64,000 nucleotides of DNA from Cordilura impudica (taxonomy: Eukaryota; Arthropoda; Insecta; Diptera; Scathophagidae). The notes below the pieces were generated by a model that ran no database searches, was not told the origin of the DNA, and saw only the letters and a program-made list of their open reading frames with translations. Below are positions 1 to 11,865 of this stretch, piece after piece. The stretch is from the NCBI GenBank assembly GCA_963682025.1, contig OY821519.1, forward strand, positions 102,358,585-102,422,584. The letters are read 5' to 3'. The first letter of the stretch is position 1; each line of letters begins with the position of its first letter. Made by a program: the position numbers and the translations under genes.

Positions 1-395
1 GAAGCTACACTCGATGTTTTGCGCCCTGTTTTTGAAGATCGAATTATCAGCCGCAGAGCTGATGTCGTTTGGCGACCTCGGAGCTGCGATTTGATACCGT
101 TGGACTATTATTTGTGGGGTGCCCTCAAAGATAAGTGTTACGCCAACAAGCCAGAGACGCTTTAAAGGACAATATTCGTGAAGCCATTGGTGAAATGTGC
201 TTAAAAATTGGACCGATCGTGTAGGCTACTGCATGGCCAGCCGAGGCAGCCATTTGAATGAAATTATTTTCCATTATTAACCGGAAGGATTGTACTTTCA
301 AATAAAAAAAGACATTTGAGATAATATTCAGTATTTTTTTTTTAAAGCATTTTCAAAAAAAAAAAGTTATTTGGCGGACCCTTTATATTGTGTAA
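1..395 (+). mobile_element. DD41D-type mariner transposon, 3' relic
   Basis: The first 165 bases read as the C-terminal catalytic part of a transposase: WRPRSCDLIPLDYYLWG carries the third aspartate. After a frameshift the reading continues to SRGSHLNEIIFHY, the same C-terminus as the intact element at 32932-34242. The 5' part lies outside the window. It is inactive through the frameshift. A poly(A/T)-rich tail and GGCGGACCC near 385 probably mark the end. Confidence 0.8.
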
Positions 396-414
396 AGAAT
401 ATCAAGAGTTTTTT

Positions 415-1252
415 AATTCATTGGGTCACACATTTATCGTAGGAGGCGACTATAAAGCCAAGCATCCATGGTAGGGCTCTAGACTGGTATATCCAAAAGG
501 AAGAGAGATATATAAATGCATAAGAAGAAAGAACTACTCGTTGCTTTCCACAGGAACACCAACTTATTGGCCATCTGATCCTACCAAAATTCCAGACTTG
601 TTGGGTTTTGCAATATATGCAGGAATTCCAAATCATCGCTTGGAAGTAAGAGATATGATTGACTTGAGCTTTGATCATACTCCAATACTCATTAATTATT
701 CAACCTCTTTTGTTATTAAACAAAACGACAACAAAATTGTTTCTCCTTATACTGATATTCAATTATTTCAACACTATCTCGATCAAAATATAAATTTGAA
801 TTTACGATTGAAGGACGGAGACGAGCTTAACGATGCTGTAGAAAACTTTACCAAACTCATTCATGAAGTTGTTGCTCTTTCTACACCTGTAATAGTGATT
901 AAAAAATTTAACTTACAAACATCGACAGAAATAAGAGATTTCATAGCGGAAAAACGCAGGCTAAGAAGGAACTGGTAGCTTAATTGAAATCCTACTGATA
1001 AGCGATTATTTAATAAGGCTTGTAAGGAACTCAAAAATTTACTCTATGAAAATAAAAACAAAGCAACCGCAAATTTTACTAAAACAATCAATCACTCCAA
1101 ATATGATGAACATCTGTTATGGAAATCCACCAAATATTTGAAGAGGCCAGTCAAGCGTAATACGCGTATAAAAAATGTTGATGGTACATGGTGTAAATCG
1201 GATAAAAGCACTTCAGACGCCTTTGCTCATCATTTGACAAATATATTTCAGC
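415..1252 (+). pseudogene. Jockey-type LINE, endonuclease-domain relic
   Basis: The translation starts with VGGDYKAKHPWWGSRL and continues through TGTPTYWPSDPTKIPDLLGF to DLSFDHTPI. These are the C-terminal blocks of the apurinic-type endonuclease of Jockey-clade non-LTR retrotransposons, including the SDH catalytic motif, here altered to SFDH. The reading frame stops at 976-978, then the linker to the reverse transcriptase continues in the same frame (NKACKELKNLLYENK) to about 1252. The 5' domain and the whole reverse transcriptase are missing. This is a dead fragment with no sign of host use. Confidence 0.8.
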
Positions 1253-1254
1253 CA

Positions 1255-1730
1255 TATAAATTTTATATATTATATACCGAATTTTGTACCAGAATATGTT
1301 TATATTTGCGACCTAAAGTTTGCCAAAATTATTGTGAAATACGCTGTAAGATTAAACCAGTAAGAATGTCAAATTCGGCTATGCCTGGGTTCTACTTTTA
1401 CATTAATTTCTAGAGTTATTGCATTATTTATACCAAATGCAAACAAAAAAACAATCTTACTGAATTTTTAGCATATTTTTAGAGGTGTCCCCACATGTTA
1501 ACACATATCTTAGCACAGTGATGCCCGATTTATCCCATATTACAGATCAACCTACTCAAAATAATGATAAACAATATTATCCTAAGTTTACGCAGGTAAA
1601 TGGTTTATTTAGTGTATGAGCGTGATTTCAACAGACAGACGGATTTTCATCATATTTTTACAACACTTTTTATGTAAGAGTTTTTCTTTTAAGAACTCTA
1701 AATTTGAATTTGAATTTAAATTTATAAAAA
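1255..1730. other. Intergenic stretch with one repeat piece
   Basis: No coding potential is recognised. Bases about 1560-1650, including GAGCGTGATTTCAACAG, match 57605-57690 closely, so this is a fragment of the same repeat family (foldback at 56815-57840). Confidence 0.5.
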
Positions 1731-1733
1731 AAA

Positions 1734-2900
1734 CTAGCTGACCCGGCAAACTTCGCTTTGTCCAAACGAGATTTTTTGATTGAAACAATTTCGAATTTTT
1801 TTTTTTTATCGAAAATTATCGACCGTTAACAGATGACGCAATAATATAATTTGAATGCAACACTTTTCGAATTCAGTTGAATTCAATATCTTATAATTAT
1901 ACGGATAGCTGACCCGACGATCTTCGTCCCGTCCAACATTTGGCGAAAATAGCATAAAATCAAGTATTAATTAAAAAAAGAATAGAACGATGATTGTAAT
2001 CAATTAATGCTGCACGATATACAACATTTTTTGTTTTCTGCTCCGGAACGTAAATGAATAGTGAGGATGGTTTCACAACTCGGGAACACGCAACATATAG
2101 CTGGCCGTGTGAAAAGCATGACATTTTCAGATTTATGCCGCACACTTCTAGGGACTGTCCTTGTGACTTGTTTATTGTCATCGCAAATGCAAGTTTCACT
2201 GGGAACTGAACACCTTTGAACTGGAACATCAAATCGGTTGAAGTCAAGGGAATTCGCGGAATAAGCATCTACCTTGAACCGCCCTTTTAAAATCATTGCC
2301 ACCATCACATTACTAATTAATTTCGTCACAATCAGTCGGGTTCCATTGCATAGTGTCGGGGCATAAGGATGACAGATCCAACTTTAATTCGAATTAATGG
2401 CTCTGGTGGTGGAAGCAATTTGGCAATTTCACCTTTCCGCCCACGCAACACAATCCAAGCGGTTCTTTCTCAAATTTAACTGCATTGAAATGCTCACAAA
2501 CGACAGACATCTGGCCGAATTGAACCGATGTGTGCGAACTGTATTGAATGTTGGGCTCATATCGAAAGGGTGCATGCTCAATGTTCACCTGAATAATTTG
2601 TTGTAGCCTACGTCGTCGTTCAAAAATCGCACATTGTGATCTGGCTTCATCACTTTGCCGAGCACGAACTTCTCTTCTTCTCAATCATTGTTGCTCATTG
2701 TGTGTTTCGTTGATCTCTTCTGACTGTCGCGTGCGATTTCCAACCATTCTGGTCGAACTGATTCCTTTTCAATAGCACGTTCCTCTTCCTTTCGACGTGT
2801 TGTGACATTTCGGTGCTGCGCTGCATCCCGAGAATGCCGGCCAATATTACCATGAACTCCTCTTGGCATCGTAGTAAAAATGATAAAATTATCCGAAAGT
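1734..2900 (-). mobile_element. Helitron relic with helicase and N-terminal fragments
   Basis: On the minus strand, about 2870-2394 gives the arginine-rich N-terminal region and FGQMSVVCEHFNAVKFEKE, typical of the start of insect Helitron proteins. Then 2340-1960 gives the C-terminal PIF1-like helicase blocks: KLISNVMVAMILKG, FPVKLAFAMTINKSQGQSLE and FSHGQLYVACSR. The Rep (HUH) nuclease and most of the helicase are deleted, and a frameshift lies near 2270. Two 3' termini follow: a decayed one at 1904 and one at 1734 ending GCCGGGTCAGCTAG followed by T, the Helitron 3' signature. Confidence 0.8.
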
Positions 2901-2953
2901 CAAAAAGAATATATATTTTTAAAGAAACAGTTATTCAATAATAGACCAATTTT

Positions 2954-3709
2954 TATACCCTATACCACTATGTGGTTTGGGTATAATGACTTTGTGCTGC
3001 TGTTTGTAACTACCGAATCAGAATCACCATCTGATTCGATTTAACGATGTCCATCCGTCCGTCCGTCCGTGTGTCCATGTAAAGCTTGTAATCAAACTGC
3101 AGGTCGCAAATATGAATATATTTTGATGAAATTTGGTATATAAGCTTTTATCGGCCATAGGATGAATGCTATTGAAATTGGTGAGAATCGGTCCATGTTC
3201 AGCCCTAGCCCCCATACAAATAACCTCTATGAAATCAACATAAATTGCCATAAGATCCAAATTATCATGTAAATCTTAATCAAATCGGGTTTGTATGTGT
3301 TTATTATATCCATTAATCAGTAGTCCAAAAATGATCCCTATGGGACAACTCTTAGTCATAGGCCCCATATAGAGCTGCTTCCCGATCTTCACTTAAATCT
3401 ATCAAAAAACAAAAATATTGCACTGATTCTTCTCAATTTTTTTTGTATATATCTTTGCTAAATACAAGAGACTTTACCAAACATGGTCAGGATCGGTCCA
3501 TTTTTGGGCCTAGTCCCTATATAGAAATAGCATCCGATATGAACTTTTTCATATCTGCAGCCAAAAAAATTAATAAAAATCCCACTCAAATTTGGTTTAT
3601 GCTTATTTTCTATATCCAGTTAGTTGGGCCTGAGAGTTAGGGTCTCTAAACGCATGGTATAGGGTATCGTATAGTCGGTCTAGACCGACTATAATTTTCT
3701 TACTTGTTT
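2954..3709 (+). mobile_element. DINE-1/mini-me-like rolling-circle element, copy 1
   Basis: Full-length copy of the commonest repeat here. Reading 5' to 3': TATACCCTATACCAC subterminal repeat, a GTCCGTCC microsatellite near 3055-3075, the inverted subterminal repeat GGTATAGGGTAT, a 16-bp palindrome GTCGGTCTAGACCGAC, and a tail CTTACTTGTT. Subterminal inverted repeats plus a 3' stem-loop and a central GTCY microsatellite are the layout of DINE-1/mini-me (Helentron-associated) elements. Assignment rests on structure, not on a database match. Confidence 0.7.
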
Positions 3710-3984
3710 TAAATTAAAGCGCTTATGTAAACTTAAATTTCACTATATTATTTTAAGATCCAACTTTGCTATTTAATTATGTGATGGAAGACCTGGCAAA
3801 TGAACTAAATTAAAAAGTCTTTTGATAAATTCACTCCTTCATCTTATACTACCACAGTAGCAATTAACTTGAATGAAAATTGCGGAAATTTAAATTTTTG
3901 TTATGCTGCTGAAATTGCCATTTCTCTTAAACATTTTCCTTCAAAACCATCCAATATATTAAAGTTCAATAATTACTTTTATGG
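3710..3984. other. AT-rich spacer
   Basis: No gene or recognised element is seen between the DINE-like copy and the Helitron array. Confidence 0.4.
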
Positions 3985-4849
3985 AAGTAACCCTACCCAT
4001 TTATCCGATTCCGCCCATTTTCACACTCACACTAATAACCTATGAACTCACACAAATTATCTTCACTTTCCCTTTTATATTATTTAAGATACTTTTATTA
4101 TTTTAAAAATTTATGTTATACGCTAGGTGACACGCCCACTTGTCCAATCCCGCCCATTTTCACCAGGGCTAATCACAGAAATAATAGATGAACTCACACA
4201 AACTTGCAACGCTCTCCCTATCATTATACTCGGTATATGTACATAAAATTTAATCAGTACTTTGTAGGGGACGTACCCCGCCCACTTATCCGATCCAGCC
4301 TATTTTCGTCAGGTATACTTACACTGATAACAAATGACGTCACATAAAGTATCAAAGCTCTCCCTGTCATGATATTGAGTCTGATATTGAGTGATTAATT
4401 ATTTTGTAGGTGCCACGCCCACTGTTCCGATAACGCTAATTTTTACAACGACTACTCACAGCAACTCACAGCGATAATAGATGACCTCATACAAAGTTTC
4501 AAAGCTCTCCCTAAAATAGTACTCAATACATGATATTAAAAATTAATTTTGTATGGGAAGTACCACACCCACTTATCCGATACTGACCATTTTCGGTACG
4601 CCTATCCATATTAATAATAGATGGACTCACACAAATTTACAAAGCTCTCCCTCTCATAGCACTCAATATATATGATGTAAAAGGAATAACCGCGGCGCCA
4701 TCTGTTGAGACTTTTTGTACTTTTATTTTTTCCTAAACCTTCGCGTGGCAGTTTCAAACAAACTCGCAGAAGAAAGTATCCCTTTTGGTTCTGTAGTTTT
4801 CAAGTTTTAAGCGGACGAACAAACCACGATTCATTTTTATATATATAGA
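3985..4849 (-). mobile_element. Non-autonomous Helitron (family C) with internal tandem units
   Basis: The right edge reads TCTATATATATAAAAATG on the minus strand, preceded by A, as expected for a Helitron 5' end. The body is a diverged array of units of about 130-140 bp, each with a CCACGCCCACTTNTCCGAT-like core and 'ctcacacaaantttcaaagctctccct'. The same units recur at 41.3-42.4, 49.4-51.3 and 61.4-62.5 kb. Confidence 0.6.
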
Positions 4850-4857
4850 TGTCCATA

Positions 4858-5205
4858 TCACAAGTTTTTCGTTTGAAAATATATGTGACATATTCAACAC
4901 CTTCAATTACCAACCGATTTTGACACAAAATATACCATTTGAAAAGTATTTCTTTGCAGATGTTCACCATATTTACAGATGTGCACCATCTGGTAAATTT
5001 TTTTGAGTAAACTTCATACATAAAACACATATTTAAGCTAAAAAAAAAACTACAATGCTGTGTGTGTGTTTATTAAATTTGTGTTGAATTGTGAATTGGC
5101 TAAAATTGATTAGCATACCTTCAGGCTATTATAAAACTATTTATGAATGAAAAAATAAAATTTCCTAGAATTTGCGCTCGAATTTCGAGGGCTGGGCTCT
5201 GATAG
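4858..5205 (+). mobile_element. Non-autonomous Helitron (family F), decayed copy
   Basis: The right end contains the family F hairpin GCTCGAATTTCGAG, followed by a decayed terminus GATAG in place of CTAG. The interior matches the better copies at 53345-53722 and 54042-54202. Confidence 0.6.
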
Positions 5206-5590
5206 TATATAATTAAAGTTTATTCTCTAATATTTGTGAGATCCCAAGATTTTTCCATAAAATCACCGGAAATCTAACAAAGTTTAGGAAAAGTTAATAA
5301 AATTATTTCCCGTAGAATTGAGAAAAAAAAATTCACTAGGTCTGGTAACCCTTCTTTTTTAAGAATAAACGAAAAAAAAAATTTCTTCAGTAATGCCAAA
5401 ACAATGGAAACTTTTAAACTTCTGCACCAGAGTTGATTAAAACAATAAAAATAGTAAACGGTATGAAAGCAAATGTATAAAATCTTAGCCGTTATTTAAA
5501 TATTTATAGTTACTAATGTTTTCTTTGAACTTTTTTTTAATATAATTGTATTTTACAATCTTATAATCAATTATTATAAAATAATGGCAA

Positions 5591-6840
5591 GAATAAAGTT
5601 TTGTGAAGCATTAAAAACAAGAATAATAAATGATTTTACCGCTGGTCTTCAGGAAACGAAAATTTGCGAGAAATATTTTATGATGTGATGTTCGACCAAA
5701 GGATCGTCAAGTGATGAATTTATTTTACGTTGAGATGATTATTATTGTGCACTACAAGGATTGCCTTGTATAGTGCATGATAATGTAGAATGAATACTGT
5801 ACAGATTAGTTAGCTTTAAAGAAAACGACTCCAACCGTTGAGTTCCAACTTCAGAATCTTTTATATTTGTTATTTCTTTCTATTAAAATACAATAATACT
5901 TACTAGCAGATTCCAAGTTAAAGTTTTGTGAAGCATTAAAAACAAGAATAATAAATCATTTTACCGCTGGCCTTCAGGAAACGAAAATTTGAGAGAAATA
6001 TTTTATGAATAAATCCAAAATTTATAAAAATTATCAAGAAATATCGTGAAAGAGGTACGGTGACGGCTCAAAATTTAGGTGACAGGCTCCGCAAATCCAG
6101 TCAAAAACAGAAAAAACTAATAGCAAGAGAGTTTTCAAAAATTTCCGAAAATGCTACTTAAAGAGGTCCATTAACAATCTGAAATTAAAAATATGTATGT
6201 GCTCGAACTGGTTTGTGTGAAGAACCCACTTATATCAGAGGAAAAGCGCCTGGCTAGCATAAATTTTGCTAAAGAACGCATCATCTGGTCGAAACAAAAT
6301 TGGAATACTGTTCTCATTTCAGATGAGTACAAGTGTAATTTAGGAGGCCATGATGGAAGTATGTTGTACGACGACCAAAATATACAGATACAACTGTTCA
6401 GTTTGGCGGTGGCAATATTATGGTATCGGGTTGCTTTTCGGACCAAGAAATGGGTCCAATTCATGTAATAAAAGATACTCTATACGCGGAGGAAAACATG
6501 TCCCTGGTCTGGTCCTGGTCTAACATAAGAATTACCCAAAACAAACTTCCAAAGTTGTAACCGAATGTCTACAATCTAATGCAGTTAGTTAGCGTTTTGG
6601 AATGCCCAGCTCAATCACCAGATCCCAATCCGATAGAAAAGCAGTGGGAAATTGTATATCAAAAAATACGGACATGAAGTTACACAAAAAAGATAGATAT
6701 CATAGAGGCAGTTAATTGAGAGTGGCACAAAATTTCAATGGATATCATCAACAATTTAATTGACCATACCTCAGAAACCGAAAATAAAAGGAAAGTTTTC
6801 AATTATTGTGTAGTAAAGTTTTCCATTGTTTTTTCAACAG
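5591..6840 (+). pseudogene. Tc1-like transposase relic, split by a MITE
   Basis: The frame from ATGGCAAGAATAAAG gives a helix-turn-helix-like start (ALKTRIINDFTAGLQETKI). After an interruption it continues through VLISDEYKCNL, FGGGNIMVSGCF and CPAQSPDPNPIEKQWEIV, which are the DDE blocks of Tc1-type (DD34E) transposases. It has several frameshifts and stops. The first 87 bp occur twice (5594-5681 and 5928-6011), flanking the insertion described next. No intact product is possible. Confidence 0.75.
5682..5927. mobile_element. MITE family D, uninterrupted copy
   Basis: About 240 bp beginning TGTGATGTTCGACCAAAGG, with an internal hairpin (GTGCACTACAAGG / CCTTGTATAGTGCA, 5736-5781). A second copy at 8286-8437 and 9473-9530 is split by element E, so this copy serves as the empty site. 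Confidence 0.65.
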
Positions 6841-7845
6841 CATAAAAATTAATACTTTAAAGTGTTGTTATTTTTTTCAGAAGTTAATATTTTTTCTTTT
6901 TTAAGGTATGTCTACCTTTAAATCCCACAAAAACAGAATTTTTTAAAAGTGCTGTAGCTCAGTCGTTCTTCAATTTATCAACTTTGGGTTTTTACGTAAA
7001 AGTAGACGTAATTTTCCGTACTTGAAAACCAGATGTCGCATCGAAATTCGGCGGACGGCATTTTGTTGATAATCACGTCTGTCAGTCTTGAACTAGGATA
7101 TTTCCAAAATATCAAAAATTGGCAAAATGGCGCGATTTAAAAAAAAAATTCAAAAATTAGCTCTTTTTTTTGTTGTCGTTTTTACCCCACCCCTCATCCG
7201 GTAGTAAAGTTAGCCAATTATCCTAGTTCAGGACCTGCCTTGCGGCCACACCTACTTTTACGCCCACTTTTTGTATACAATTCGTTTTCTGCTTTTTGGT
7301 ATATTTGTTTGCTATACGACCTGCCTGACGTGACCTACAAAACGCCTTTCACCGAATTTCGATACGACATCTGGTTCTCAAGAAAAACGACACCCCAGTT
7401 TGAAAAAAGGGATTTCGAGAAAAACGCATATAAAGTTTTATTACAAAAATTTTCTATATTGTCGTACAAATATATATGTATATACATACATATATAGCTC
7501 TGTATCTCGAAAAATAATTAGGATTTTAAAAACCCTTTTAGGGCATTATTTCGAAAGGATTTTAGGAGACATGAAAAAAAATTAAAAAAAAAATTTTTTT
7601 AAAGAGATAAATAAACCATACAAATTTTTAAATTAATAAAAGATTTTTTAAATGTGTGGTCAAAATTTTTTGGTATTGAGCGTTCTAGTCGTGAAAAATA
7701 TATTTTGTTAAAAGTTTCCATTGTATTGTCACTCACTGGATATATAAAAAAAAATATTATGGTTACTTTTGCTACAAAAATATCTAAATTAACATATTAC
7801 AAGCTAATTCAGATATGTAGAAATTTTGTAACTTTTTGCTAATAG
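6841..7845. other. Unassigned AT-rich stretch
   Basis: About 1 kb without a convincing coding region. Short open frames here (for example 7240-7497) lack any recognisable motif. No terminal repeats were identified. Confidence 0.4.
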
Positions 7846-8437
7846 AGGGTGTTTTTTTTTTTTTTTTTTTTTTGTTAGATAGAACTTACAAAAGGGTTAG
7901 GTGTCAAACGAACTATCACACTGCGCTCATTTTTTTGACATTTATGATCAGTAAACTCTGGCAAATCATCATGAATAGATGAACAACGCTACCAAATTAT
8001 CGATTCCCACAACTTATAGACGATCATCTGAGCAAGCCATCCTTCGAACTGTAAATAAATTTCATACAATATACTCTCTAAATGATGCTATACCAACGCG
8101 TCGAAGGAATGTGCGTCCTGAAGAGAATATCGCCGCTGTAAACGAAAGTTTGAAAGAAAATTCAAATGTGTCGATTCGTCGCAGGAATTAGGGCTCCGTC
8201 CGTCCACTACGAGTAAAATTTTACGCAAAGATCTTACGTATAAAAACTAGCTGGTGCAGGAATTAAAGCCACGAGACCATTGTGATGAATGTGATGTGAT
8301 GTTCGATCAAAGGATCGTCAAGTGATGAATTTATTTTACGTTGAGATGATTATTATTGTCCACTACAAGGATTGCCTTGTATAGCGCATGATGATGTAAA
8401 ATGACTTCAAGTGTTGTTCAACTTCAGAATCTTTTTG

Positions 8438-9472
8438 ATGTGTAAACATCTATACGCGCGGGGGGTAAATTTCAAAAATAGCGTAACATGTAAATGTGAG
8501 CGTAAGATGTGAGTCGTAAGACAAAATGCGATTTTATTGGTGAAAAAATTATGATATTATGATAACCTGTTTGAAAATTAAAAATGAAAAATAAAAAATT
8601 AAAAAAAAAATTAAAAATAAAAAATTAAAAATGAAAAATAAAAAATTAAAAATGAAAAATTAAAAATGAATAATGAAAAATAAAAAATGAAAAATAAAAA
8701 AATTAAAAATAAAAAATGAAAAATTAAAAATAAAAAATGAAAAATAAAAAATGAAAAATAAAAAATGAAAAATAAATTAAAAATGAAAAATGATAAATAA
8801 AAAATGAACAATGATAAATAAAAAATGAAAAATGAAAAATAAAAAATAAAAAATGAAAAACGAAAAATGAAAGATGAAAAAAAAATTAAAATAGGGAAAA
8901 TAAAAAATTAAGAATAAAAATGAAAAATTAAAAATGAAAAATTAAAAATGAAAAATAAAAATGAAAAATAAAAAATTGAAAAAAAAAATAAAAAGGAAAA
9001 AGGAAAAATGAAAAATAAAAAATAAAAAATGAATAATAAAAAACTAAAACTCAAAAATTAAAAATAAAAAATTAAACATGAAAAATAAGAAGTGAAAAAT
9101 GAAAAACTAAAATTAAAAATGAATAGTGAAAAATAAAAAATGAATAGTGAAAAATAAAAAATGAAAAATAAAAAATTAAAAATAAAAAATTAAATATAAA
9201 AAATGAAAAATAAGAAATAAAAAATGAAAATTGAAAAATAAAAATTTAAAAAATGAAAAATTAATAAAAAAAAATGACAAATTAAAAAAAAAAAATTAAA
9301 AATGAAAAGCGAAAAATAAAAAACGAAAAATTAAAAATTAACCGGTTAAAATAATAAATAATAATAATAAGTGATACGCTTTCTGTTTGATTTTAAGAAA
9401 GTGCTATAAAAAATCTGTAATTACTTGATGTTTACACATCTCCCCTGCGATCGGACTCACATGATTTTTTTA
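8438..9472. mobile_element. Element E, expanded copy
   Basis: It starts GATGTGTAAACATCTATACG and ends with inverted GATGTTTACACATC plus CGGACTCACATGA. A 250-bp copy lies at 60057-60304. The extra length is the A-rich array inside it. Confidence 0.7.
8580..9345. repeat. A-rich degenerate minisatellite inside element E
   Basis: About 765 bp of irregular AAAAATGA / AAAAATAAAAAATTA units. It is absent from the other copy of element E, so it expanded after insertion. A phenylalanine-rich open frame on the minus strand is a by-product of composition. Confidence 0.9.
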
Positions 9473-10342
9473 TTTGTTATTTGTTTCTATTTAAATACAA
9501 TAACCGTATTACATATTATTGAGAGACTCTTAGAAGTCTACTCAATAACTTCTAATAATACTCTATACTTATTCTAGAGCTCTTATAATCAACCAGTATT
9601 CACATGCATTACAGCTTTGCTTGTGTTAGAACACATAAATAGAGTAAACTATTGATTTGAAATCCACAAGCTAAGCACAAAATATTTAAATGTAGTAGAC
9701 ATTTGAATCCACGGGTTTTGTGCTTTGTGCTGTAATCCATATAAATCACTTTGTGTACATGAATCAAAATATTAAACTATACAGTTCTACTTTATACTAT
9801 TCATGTACACACTACACCATCATATGTATCGTTCTTTCGCCGATTGAACTCTAGAGCAGTTGGAAACTGGCCCGATGTTTTATCGCAAAATTGTGTTCAG
9901 CGATTAGATTCTTGTGGAAATCGTTACCACACCATGATCAATGATTTTTTGTTTGAAATATGGATGACATTGATCCGGGTGAGATGTGGTTTCAATGGGA
10001 TGGCGCAACGGGCCGTACGGTAACCGAAACCGCCGACTTATTGAAATCAAAATTTGGCAATAAGTTGATTTGGAGAAATGGACCTGTCAATTGTATTATG
10101 CTGATAAACTAGCATCAACTGACACCTTGGAGGCCAACATTGTTCGTGTTATTCGTGACATACAGTCAGAAATGCTCGAAAAGTGGCTCAAAATTTGAGT
10201 CCGAGGAATGCGCTGTCAAGAATAGCCGCGGTGGTCATATGCCCGAAATCATTTGCAAATGATCCTTCGATTAAAGACATTTTTTTGATTTAAATTTAAT
10301 TTTTTATTTTATTTTTTACAATTTCAAGTTCTATCTATATTG

Positions 10343-10920
10343 CCAAGATTTTTAGTCAAGACTAATTTAAACCTTTTTTTTTTTAAATATCGCATAATGT
10401 TTAGCTTTCAAAACATTGTGTAATAAAAGTATCTCTCTTTGGCCTCTTTGGAAAAAAAATCGGTTTTCCAGAAAGAAGTTAATTCTTTCTATAAATAAAA
10501 CATAATTGTTTTTATATATGTATATACATATAAAAAAAATATAAAATAAGCAATTATAATAAATACTGGTCAAAATGAAAAATAATTAACTTTAAATTTA
10601 AATTTAAAACGGTATCCGTACTCAACAGTGGTTATAACATTGAGTTTAAGACACATGAGGAGGGTATCAAAGATTTCGCACAGCCGATTTTAACACTCTT
10701 ACTCGCTTTTAATTATCACTGAATTGTTGTCTAATTTCGTAATTTTCAATCTAAAAAAATCTATTCTTATATAAAAAATTCTATAATAAAAATTAAATTA
10801 TAAAGTTGTATGGATAGAGTACGTACTACGCAACACCATTCTACTTAAATCGAGCGAAATATTCTCTATATACATATAAATATATATTGATATATTAATT
10901 AAACTTTCTACTCCAATTAT
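10343..10920. other. AT-rich region upstream of I-2
   Basis: No coding region or repeat is recognised. It may hold distal promoter sequence of I-2, but no specific site can be supported. Confidence 0.4.
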
Positions 10921-10924
10921 TTTT

Positions 10925-10966
10925 TATATTTTTAGCGCAGTTGGAAGTGCAATAACCGTCAGTTGT
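10925..10966 (+). promoter_or_regulatory. Candidate core promoter of I-2
   Basis: TATATTTT at about 10925-10932 lies about 30 bases before TCAGTT (10959-10964), a match to the insect initiator consensus TCAGTY, and 110 bases before the start codon. Alternatively TATATTTTTAG could be a splice acceptor for an upstream non-coding exon. 5'-end mapping would decide. Confidence 0.4.
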
Positions 10967-11070
10967 GAAAAAGACTAAAAAATTGCTCAAACTCTAAAAA
11001 AGAGTAGTTTCTTTTATTGAACTTGAATTTGTATTAAGCAATTGATAAATAGCGAGCCAAAGCAATCAAC

Positions 11071-11201
11071 ATGCAAAGCATTTCTCCTAATGTAAGCAAT
11101 TCTGAAGCTGGTGGAGGTGGTAATGGATCCTCTGGGACTGGTAAACGACCAAAAAAAGGAATTTTAAAATCATCAAGCAGTTTTGATCGTACTGGTGCAA
11201 G
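11071..11201 (+). CDS. I-2: I-2 exon 1 (residues 1-43 and part of 44)
   Basis: The ATG at 11071 is the first in the frame after a stop-containing leader. The exon encodes a low-complexity Gly/Ser/Asn-rich start (residues 10-24) and then KKGILKSSSSFD (28-39). KGILK is the first conserved PP1-contacting motif of inhibitor 2 (known from the vertebrate protein). The donor is GTAATT and the exon ends in phase 2 (AG of a serine codon). In human PPP1R2 the same motif is near the N-terminus, so the order agrees. Inhibitor 2 binds the PP1 catalytic subunit in cytoplasm and nucleus and blocks its active site. Confidence 0.9.
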
Positions 11202-11454
11202 GTAATTTTATTTGTTTTATAATCCATACTCCATTTAACAATAATAATAATAAAAAATAAATAAAAATTGCCCAAATATGAAAATTGGCCAAATGGAAAT
11301 GTTTTTTAGAACAATCTTAAGTAATTTCAAAGAATTAAATACAAATAAGTACAACACACATTCGTTTAAAATTGCCCCAAAGAAATGTATTAAAGAAGTT
11401 TTAATACATTCATACTATGGTGGACAAAAGAATTTTGACACCAATAAATAATTT

Positions 11455-11865
11455 TTGATGCTATACCCAAATCCCCATTATCCCAAAAAATTGGGATTAC
11501 TTGGAGAAAGGAAAAACAATTATTATGTATGTAAGAAAAAACGACCCCACTTAAATAAGAAAAAAATCTTGTACCATCATGACAATGCACCGGCGCATTC
11601 ATCTGCTTTGGCTTCAGAAAAACTGAAGCCTTTAGTCTTCCCACGCCCGTATTCTCCAGATCTGGCCCCAGCGATTATTATTTGTTCGCAAACTTGAAAA
11701 GATGGCTCCAGGAGAAGATATTTTCCACAAATAAAGAAGTCATATCAGAGACGGAAGCCTATTTTGAAGAGTTTGACAAATCGTATTTTTTCAAGGGTAT
11801 CAGAATATGAGAGGATCGTTGGAAGAAGTGCATCTCACTTAGCGGAGATTACGTTGAAGAATAAA
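11455..11865 (+). pseudogene. Mariner transposase 3' relic in I-2 intron 1
   Basis: Fragments KKRPHLNKKKILYHHDNAPAHSS, then PRPYSPDLAP, and after a frameshift EAYFEEFDKSYFFKGI, are the second and third aspartate blocks and C-terminus of a mariner (DD34D) transposase. The loss of SDY after PDLAP reflects a one-base deletion near 11670. It is dead. Confidence 0.8.

Larger units (their letters stand above)
8286..9530. mobile_element. MITE family D, copy split by element E
   Basis: 8286-8437 and 9473-9530 together match the intact copy at 5682-5927, on either side of a 1-kb insertion. This shows the order of events: mariner relic, then D, then E. Confidence 0.65.
7848..10342 (+). mobile_element. 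DD41D-type mariner relic, interrupted
   Basis: The ends carry inverted TAGATAGAACTT (left near 7878, right near 10330). The left part encodes SSEQAILRTVNKFHT and RRRNVRPEENIAAVNES, the N-terminal region of the same family as 33041-34126. The right part (9840-10260) encodes GEMWFQWDGATGRTVTETA around the second aspartate, and NEIAV-like C-terminal remnants. Nested MITEs D and E interrupt it, with frameshifts and stops throughout. Confidence 0.75.

Noticed and set aside
2397..2606. Plus-strand frame opposite the Helitron N-terminal region
   Set aside because: The minus strand matches Helitron protein blocks; the plus frame has no motif.
3055..3075. GTCC microsatellites as independent features
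   Set aside because: They always sit at the same position in the DINE-like family, so they are part of the element.
8611..8811. Minus-strand open frame rich in Phe/Ile/Leu/Tyr
   Set aside because: Pure composition effect of the A-rich minisatellite.
11101..11275. Minus-strand frame over I-2 exon 1
   Set aside because: The plus strand has the KGILK motif, a donor site and phase agreement with exon 2.
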